DNA of 40,063 nucleotides from Alphaproteobacteria bacterium (GTDB lineage Bacteria; Pseudomonadota; Alphaproteobacteria; Micropepsales; Micropepsaceae): contig JAFARO010000006.1 in the NCBI GenBank assembly GCA_019245415.1, forward strand, positions 1-40,063, in the 5' to 3' direction. How positions within the stretch are numbered: the first letter of the stretch is position 1; each line of letters opens with the position of its first letter. Below, piece after piece: positions 35,022 through 40,063 of the stretch. The notes under the pieces are model-generated. The model made no database searches. It was not told the origin of the DNA and saw nothing but the letters and a program-made list of their open reading frames with translations. The position numbers and the translations under genes were made by a program.

Positions 35022-35834
35022 ATGGAACTGAAAATCTTCCAGGTCGACGCGTTCGCGTCGCGGCCGCTCGAAGGAAATCCCGCCGCCATCGTGCCGCTCG
35101 AATCCTGGCTGGACGAACGGCTGATGCAGCGTATCGCCAACGAGAACAATCTCGCGGAGACGGCTTTCTTCGTCCGCCTGGACGCCGGCCACTATCAGCT
35201 GCGCTGGTTCACGCCGGAGTCCGAGGTCGATCTCTGCGGTCATGCCACGCTTGCCGGCGCCTGGATCATCTTTGCGCATCTCGATCCCGCGCTTGGCGAG
35301 GTCGCGTTCGAAACGCGCTCGGGGATTCTCACCGTCACGCGCGGCGCCGACGGCCGTCACGTCATGTCGCTGCCCTCCGACCCGCCCGAGCCGCGCGCCG
35401 ACGATCCGGGCTTGCGTGCGCGTATCGCTGAAGCGCTGGAAACGACGGCACCGGACACGCTTCTGCAGGGGCGCTATCTGACGGCGGTGTGGGGCGAGCC
35501 CCGCATCGTGCGCGCGCTGCGGGGACCGGGCGCCATCGCGCAGGTGCTGCGTCCGCTCGGCCAATGGGGTCTGGTCGCAACCGCGCCCGGCGACGAGGGC
35601 TACGATGTCGTCTCGCGCTTCTTCGCCCCGGACAAGGGCGTCCCCGAGGATCCGGTGACGGGCTCGGCGCATTGCCTGCTGACGCCGTACTGGGCGCGGC
35701 GGCTGGGGAAGTCCACCCTCAAGGCGCGCCAGGCGAGTCCGCGCGGCGGCGATCTCGTCTGCACCGATGCCGGCACGCGCACGATCCTGAGCGGTCCCTG
35801 CGCACTGTATATGACGGGCGAGATCGTGGTCTGA
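35022..35834 (+). CDS. PhzF family isomerase/epimerase-like protein
   Basis: The 270-residue product belongs to the PhzF family, named for a phenazine-pathway isomerase but mostly of unknown substrate. It has the two-lobed diaminopimelate-epimerase-like fold. Key segments: VDAFASRPLEGNPAA at the N-terminus, ETAFF with the catalytic glutamate (about E46), DLCGHATLA, and GVPEDPVTGSAHC in the second lobe. No phenazine genes are present, so no phenazine role is implied. Confidence 0.92.
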   Translation: MELKIFQVDAFASRPLEGNPAAIVPLESWLDERLMQRIANENNLAETAFFVRLDAGHYQLRWFTPESEVDLCGHATLAGAWIIFAHLDPALGEVAFETRSGILTVTRGADGRHVMSLPSDPPEPRADDPGLRARIAEALETTAPDTLLQGRYLTAVWGEPRIVRALRGPGAIAQVLRPLGQWGLVATAPGDEGYDVVSRFFAPDKGVPEDPVTGSAHCLLTPYWARRLGKSTLKARQASPRGGDLVCTDAGTRTILSGPCALYMTGEIVV

Positions 35835-35880
35835 CGGCGGCATTTCTGCTAAGCTTCCTGCAGGGCTTGGGGGGACTGTG

Positions 35881-36822
35881 ATGCGCAATTTTCTCATCGG
35901 GATCGTCATTCTTGCTGCGTTGGCGGCAGGCGCGTTCTTCTATTATTCGACGCCGGACATTGCCCGCGCGGCGCTGGAGACGAAATATGCCTCGCCGGTC
36001 TCGCATTACGTTGCGCTGCGGGATGGTGCGCGCGCCCACTATCGCGAGCGCGGTCCGGCGGGCGCGCCGAGCCTCGTGCTGCTGCATGGTTCGAACGCCT
36101 CCCTGCTGACCTGGGAGCCGTGGTCGAAGCGACTGTCCGACAGTTTCCATGTCGTCAGCGTCGACCTGCCCGGCCACGGTTTGACCGGCGCCGTGCCCAA
36201 TGGCGACTACAGCCAGGACGGCATGGCCAAATTCGTCGGCGAATTCGCCGACAAGCTCGGACTGAAGACTTTCGCGCTCGCCGGCAATTCGATGGGCGGC
36301 GGCGTCGCGGCGCGCTTCGCCGAAGAAAATCCGGCGCGGGTGACGAAGCTGATCCTGGTCGATGCTGCGGGCATGCCCTATCGCCATCCGGACAGCGAGC
36401 CGCTGGCATTCAGGCTCGCGCGTATGCCGGTGATCAACAAACTCTTTCTCCACATCACGCCGCGCTCGCTGGTGGTGCAGGGCCTCAACCAGGCCGTCGA
36501 GCACAAGGAAATCATCACCGACGCGATGATCGACTCCTATTGGGATTTCGCGCGCATGGAGGGCACGCGGGCCGCGACGCTGAACCGCTTCCAGCTTCCG
36601 CCAGACGGCTATGTCGCGGACCACACCGCGGCGCTCACCATGCCGGTGCTGATTCTGTGGGGCGATCAGGACCGGCTTATTCCGATGGCGACCGCGCGCG
36701 ATTGGGCCTCGCGCATCAAGGGCGGGAAGCTGATCGTCTATCCCAAGACCGGCCACATCCCGATGGAAGAGGTTGCCGAACAATCCGCGAGCGACGTACG
36801 GGCGTTCCTGACGGTGCCGTAG
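35881..36822 (+). CDS. Membrane-anchored alpha/beta hydrolase
   Basis: A 313-residue hydrolase with an N-terminal membrane anchor or uncleaved signal (about 4-22). The catalytic triad is visible: serine near 137 in AGNSMGGG, aspartate in WGDQDRLIP and histidine in KTGHIPMEE, with the oxyanion-hole segment LLHGSNAS at 67-74. The substrate (ester, lactone or similar) is unknown. GTG at 35878 directly precedes the ATG and is an alternative start; GGGGGG lies just upstream. It follows the PhzF-like gene by 46 bases and converges on holA with three bases between stops. Confidence 0.9.
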   Translation: MRNFLIGIVILAALAAGAFFYYSTPDIARAALETKYASPVSHYVALRDGARAHYRERGPAGAPSLVLLHGSNASLLTWEPWSKRLSDSFHVVSVDLPGHGLTGAVPNGDYSQDGMAKFVGEFADKLGLKTFALAGNSMGGGVAARFAEENPARVTKLILVDAAGMPYRHPDSEPLAFRLARMPVINKLFLHITPRSLVVQGLNQAVEHKEIITDAMIDSYWDFARMEGTRAATLNRFQLPPDGYVADHTAALTMPVLILWGDQDRLIPMATARDWASRIKGGKLIVYPKTGHIPMEEVAEQSASDVRAFLTVP

Positions 36823-36825
36823 CTC

Positions 36826-37851
36826 CTACCGCGCAGTACGCGCCATCGCCGCCACGGTGAAGAGCGTGCGTGCGCAGGCGGCTTCGGCGGGCACGGCGGT
36901 GGTCTTGGCCAACGCTTCGCCGTCGAGCAGGAGGTCGAGCGCCTCCGCCAGCTTGGGCTCGCTCCAGCGCTGTGCCTGAGCCTTGAACGAAGCCTGGCGG
37001 CTGAAATGCACCGGCGGACGCAGCTTGCGCAACGCGTTGTCCAGGGACTCGCCGCGGCGGCTTTCCACCCCGGCCAGGAGCACGCGCTGGAAATGCGACA
37101 TCGCCTGGCGCAGCACCTGCACCGGCGAGGTGCCGGCGATCCAGAGCCGCTCCAGCGCCAGATCGAGGCGCGCGACGTCGCCGCTGCCCGCGGCATCGAG
37201 CGCCTCTTCGACACGCGCTTCCGCCTCGTCGCCCATCGCCGCGCGCACGTCGTCGAGCATCACCTGCTTGTGCCCGTGCATGTAGAGCGCGAGCTTCTCC
37301 AGCTCGCGACGCGTCACGCCGCGGTCGGAGCCCAGCCGGCCGACCGCATCTTCCAGCGCGTCGGGCGCGATCGAAAGACCCGCCGCTTTCAGCGCCTCGC
37401 GCACCACGTCGGTGAGATCGCGCGCGCTATCGGCATAACAGGCGATGGCCGCGGCGTTGTCCGCCTCTTCGAACACTTTGCGCAGGGCGGTGCCTTTGGT
37501 GAGGTCCCCGCCTTCGGCCACCACCAGCGCATCGCCGCTCGGCGCGTCGAGGAAGGATTGAAACAGCTTGGCAAGGCCGTTGCCCGCGCCGCGCACGCGC
37601 ACCACGCGTCGTCCGCCCAGCATCGAGATCGCCGCCGCCTCGTCGAACAGCCGCGCCGGGTCGGAGGCGAGCGTGGAATCGTCCAGATCGGCGACGCGGA
37701 AGGCGTCGTTGAGATCGGCGACCACGCTCTTCATCAGCGTCTCGGCGCGCTCGCGCACCAGACCGCTATCCGGGCCGAAGACCAGCGCCGCGACGAGATC
37801 CTTGGGCGGCTTGGCCGCGTAGCGGTCGGCGTCCGAGGACTTGACGATCAT
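36826..37851 (-). CDS. holA: DNA polymerase III subunit delta (HolA)
   Basis: HolA opens the sliding clamp as part of the clamp loader during replication. The 341-residue product has the low-similarity but recognisable HolA layout: ALVFGPDSGLVRERAE near 22-37, the central segment TSPVQVLRQAMSHFQR and the helical C-terminal domain. The ATG at 37851 overlaps the lptE stop as ATGA. Position after leuS-lptE is the usual one in alphaproteobacteria and supports the call. Confidence 0.93.
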   Translation of the reverse strand: MIVKSSDADRYAAKPPKDLVAALVFGPDSGLVRERAETLMKSVVADLNDAFRVADLDDSTLASDPARLFDEAAAISMLGGRRVVRVRGAGNGLAKLFQSFLDAPSGDALVVAEGGDLTKGTALRKVFEEADNAAAIACYADSARDLTDVVREALKAAGLSIAPDALEDAVGRLGSDRGVTRRELEKLALYMHGHKQVMLDDVRAAMGDEAEARVEEALDAAGSGDVARLDLALERLWIAGTSPVQVLRQAMSHFQRVLLAGVESRRGESLDNALRKLRPPVHFSRQASFKAQAQRWSEPKLAEALDLLLDGEALAKTTAVPAEAACARTLFTVAAMARTAR

Positions 37852-38354
37852 TGCTTGTCGCCGGCGGCCTGCGCGAAATAGACCGCCAGATCGGTGCGGA
37901 TGCGATAGGCGATGTCCTGTGCGGCGTGCTTGTCGGCGTCTTCCTGCGCCACCAGGGTCGCATAGGGAGAGGCGACCACGTTGTACGCGGAGATGCCGCT
38001 TTCCACGCCCTTGGTGATCAGCGTGCCCTTCCGGTCGACGAGCTCGTAACCGACACTGAGCGTGTCGTTGTAGCGGGTGATGGCGGCGTCGTTCTGGATC
38101 GCCACGCCTTGCGATTTGGTGTTGAGCACGACGCGCAGGCGGTAGGAGGCGTGCGCCAGTTCGCCGGAGGAATCGAACAGGTCGATCAGCGTGTTGCGCA
38201 GCTCGTAGCCGAGCTTGGCCGGAATCGGCTCGACATAGATGCGCGCCAACTTGTCCGCGGTGGCCGCCGTCGCGCCGCTGTCGCCATAGAGCGGATGAAA
38301 GCCGCAGCCGCCGAGCGGGACCGCGAGAAGGCAGATGAGCGCGAGCATTCTCAT
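37848..38354 (-). CDS. lptE: LPS-assembly lipoprotein LptE
   Basis: LptE is the outer-membrane lipoprotein plug of LptD, needed to insert lipopolysaccharide in the outer leaflet. The 168-residue product has a lipoprotein signal with lipobox LGGC (lipidated cysteine about 17), then GFHPLYG, the standard start of mature LptE. The body is strand-rich. It overlaps both neighbours by ATGA (leuS upstream, holA downstream). Confidence 0.94.
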   Translation of the reverse strand: MRMLALICLLAVPLGGCGFHPLYGDSGATAATADKLARIYVEPIPAKLGYELRNTLIDLFDSSGELAHASYRLRVVLNTKSQGVAIQNDAAITRYNDTLSVGYELVDRKGTLITKGVESGISAYNVVASPYATLVAQEDADKHAAQDIAYRIRTDLAVYFAQAAGDKQ

Positions 38355-40063
38355 GCGACGATGTTCACGATGCGATGCGGCACCACGATAATACGCTTCG
38401 GCGCCTTGCCGTCCAGGAAGCGCGCGACGCCGTCCTCGGCGAGCGCGGCCGCTTTCACGGACTCCTCGTCGGCATCGGCCGCAACCGTGATTTCGCCGCG
38501 GCGCTTGCCGTTAACCTGGACCGCGATCGTGACGGTATCGGAGCGGATCAGCGCCGCATCCGCTTTCGGCCAGGGCGTGTCGACGGCCAGCGACGCGTGA
38601 CCCAGCGCCTGCCAGCAACTTTCCGCCAGGTGCGGCATCATCGGGGCGACCAGCAGCACCAGGGTTTCCAGAGCCTCGCGGCGATCCGCCGGGTCGGCTT
38701 TGGCGTCGATGGCGCCGGCAAGCGTGTAGATCTGCGCGACGGCGCGGTTGAAGCGCAGGTGCTCGATATCGTCCGTCACCGCCGCGATGGCACGGTGCGT
38801 CGCGCGGCGCAGCTCGGATGCCCCTTGCGCCGTCGTCCCCGGGGGCGGCAGGTCGCCCGCCTCCTCGACCAGGCGCCAGACGCGCTGGACGAATCGGTAG
38901 CAGCCGGACGCGCCTTCGTCGGTCCATTCGATGTCGCGCTCGGGCGGCGTGTCGGAGAGCATGAACCAGCGCACCGTGTCGGCGCCGTAGATGTCGATGA
39001 TGGTTTCCGGCGCGATGACGTTCTTCTTCGACTTCGACATCTTCTCGGATGGACCGAGAGTGAGCTCCGTGCCGCTGGCCTTCAGCCAGGCCTTGCCGTC
39101 GCGCTTCTCGACCTCGTCCGGCGTCACCCATTCGCCGTCGGGCCTGCGATAGGTCTCGTGGCAGACCATGCCTTGCGTGAACAGGCTGGCGAACGGCTCG
39201 TCGATCTTGACGTAGCCGAGTTTGTGTAGGCCGCGGGTGAAGAAGCGCGCATAGAGCAGATGCAGGATCGCATGCTCGATGCCGCCGATGTACTGATCGA
39301 CCGGCAGCCAATAGGCCGCGGCATCGGCGTTCACCGGCACCTGCGACTGAGGATCGGCGAAGCGCGCGAAGTACCAGGACGAATCGACGAACGTGTCGCA
39401 GGTGTCGGTTTCGCGCTCCGCCGCGCGGCCGCATTGGGGACAGGCGACATGCTTCCAGGTCGGATGGCTGGCCAGCGGATTGCCGGCGCCCTCGAACTTC
39501 AGGTCGTCCGGCAGCAGCACCGGCAAATCCTTCGCCGGCACATAGCCGCATTCGCCACAGCGGATCATCGGGATCGGGCAGCCCCAGGGCCGCTGGCGCG
39601 AGACGAGCCAGTCGCGCAGGCGCCAGTTCACCTCCCGCCGGCCGCGTCCCATTGATTCCATGCTGCGGATGGCCTCGGCCTTGGCGGCTTCGACGTCCAG
39701 CCCGTCCAGGAAGCGCGAATTGGCGAGCTTGCCCGGGCCGACATAGGCCTCGTCGCCGACCTGAAAGCCTCTCGGGTCTTCGCCGGGCGGGATCACCACG
39801 GGGAGCACCGGGAGCTTGTATTTGCGCGCGAAATCGAGGTCGCGCTGATCATGCGCCGGACAGCCGAAAATCGCCCCCGTGCCATATTCCATCAGCACAA
39901 AATTGGCGACATAGACCGAAAGCTCCTTCTTCATGAAGGGGTGGCATACCTTCAGTCCGGTGTCGAAGCCTTGTTTCTCGGCCGTCTCCAGCACCGCTTC
40001 GGAAGTGCCCATGCGGTCGCATTCGGCAACGAAGGCATCAAGAGCCGGATTCTCTTTGCGGAG
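38351..40063 (-). CDS. leuS: Leucine--tRNA ligase (LeuS), partial (5' part missing)
   Basis: LeuS charges tRNA-Leu. The frame is open to the last base of the window, so 570 residues from the C-terminal side are present and the N-terminal part (with the HIGH motif) lies outside. The visible part starts in the CP1 editing domain ([26 protein letters not shown] with the editing aspartate). It then has [14 protein letters not shown], a zinc-binding-like [13 protein letters not shown] and CPQCG, the KMSKS loop ([10 protein letters not shown]) and the C-terminal tRNA-binding region. The first internal ATG (40012) is not the true start. Its stop overlaps lptE as ATGA. Confidence 0.97.
   Translation of the reverse strand, partial: LRKENPALDAFVAECDRMGTSEAVLETAEKQGFDTGLKVCHPFMKKELSVYVANFVLMEYGTGAIFGCPAHDQRDLDFARKYKLPVLPVVIPPGEDPRGFQVGDEAYVGPGKLANSRFLDGLDVEAAKAEAIRSMESMGRGRREVNWRLRDWLVSRQRPWGCPIPMIRCGECGYVPAKDLPVLLPDDLKFEGAGNPLASHPTWKHVACPQCGRAAERETDTCDTFVDSSWYFARFADPQSQVPVNADAAAYWLPVDQYIGGIEHAILHLLYARFFTRGLHKLGYVKIDEPFASLFTQGMVCHETYRRPDGEWVTPDEVEKRDGKAWLKASGTELTLGPSEKMSKSKKNVIAPETIIDIYGADTVRWFMLSDTPPERDIEWTDEGASGCYRFVQRVWRLVEEAGDLPPPGTTAQGASELRRATHRAIAAVTDDIEHLRFNRAVAQIYTLAGAIDAKADPADRREALETLVLLVAPMMPHLAESCWQALGHASLAVDTPWPKADAALIRSDTVTIAVQVNGKRRGEITVAADADEESVKAAALAEDGVARFLDGKAPKRIIVVPHRIVNIVA

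Noticed and set aside
35022..36822. PhzF-like gene plus alpha/beta hydrolase as a small biosynthetic cluster
   Set aside because: No scaffold-building enzyme, carrier protein or phenazine gene nearby. Both families are common as isolated genes.

Overview
The window is high-GC, densely packed bacterial DNA. Gene content and order point to an alphaproteobacterium. The evidence is a division/cell-wall (dcw) cluster opening with mraZ-rsmH-ftsL, a leuS-lptE-holA operon, a type A RNase P RNA, and rluD beside rpoH. Many co-directional genes overlap by the four bases ATGA or GTGA. I cannot name the genus from sequence alone. MurE carries a DNPR motif, so the peptidoglycan should contain meso-diaminopimelate, and an LptE lipoprotein confirms a Gram-negative envelope.

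Layout. Bases 1-11675 (minus strand) hold eleven dcw genes, read right to left: mraZ, rsmH, ftsL, ftsI, murE, murF, mraY, murD, ftsW, murG and murC, the last cut by the window start. They form one translationally coupled operon that makes lipid I/II, flips or polymerises it and builds the septal wall. Upstream of mraZ there is a recognisable promoter whose -10 region is covered by three TATGGGA repeats at 10-bp spacing, the expected MraZ autoregulatory operator. Next comes the RNase P RNA gene (about 11985-12370, minus) with its own promoter. Bases 12497-19356 are a mixed region: an unknown exported protein, a cyclophilin / N-acetylmuramoyl-alanine amidase / amino-acid racemase operon, an MFS exporter, a Tat-exported phosphoesterase bracketed by a 32-bp near-perfect direct repeat, and an unknown secreted protein.

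Bases 19353-22429 hold rpoH and rluD on the minus strand. Divergent from rluD on the plus strand is a three-gene group (small membrane protein, JAMM metalloprotease, small membrane protein), followed by tRNA-Glu(CUC), whose promoter overlaps the end of the last of these. Bases 22457-31870 (minus) are a complete high-affinity potassium system: a small membrane protein, an outer-membrane barrel, an uncatalogued 27-residue membrane peptide, then kdpF, kdpA, kdpB, kdpC, kdpD and kdpE. Bases 32146-36822 carry yjbQ, a CorA-type metal transporter, a secreted orphan, a Pro/Thr-rich membrane-anchored protein with a strong terminator, a PhzF-like enzyme and a membrane-anchored alpha/beta hydrolase. Bases 36826-40063 (minus) carry leuS (5' part missing), lptE and holA in one overlapping operon.

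I saw no CRISPR array, prophage, transposase or complete insertion sequence, and no convincing new multi-gene defence or metabolic system. The most interesting signals are: the direct repeat around the phosphoesterase gene, the overlapping divergent starts at rluD, the extra small genes ahead of kdpFABC, the dense promoter/operator architecture at mraZ, and five convergent gene pairs with practically no space between their stop codons.
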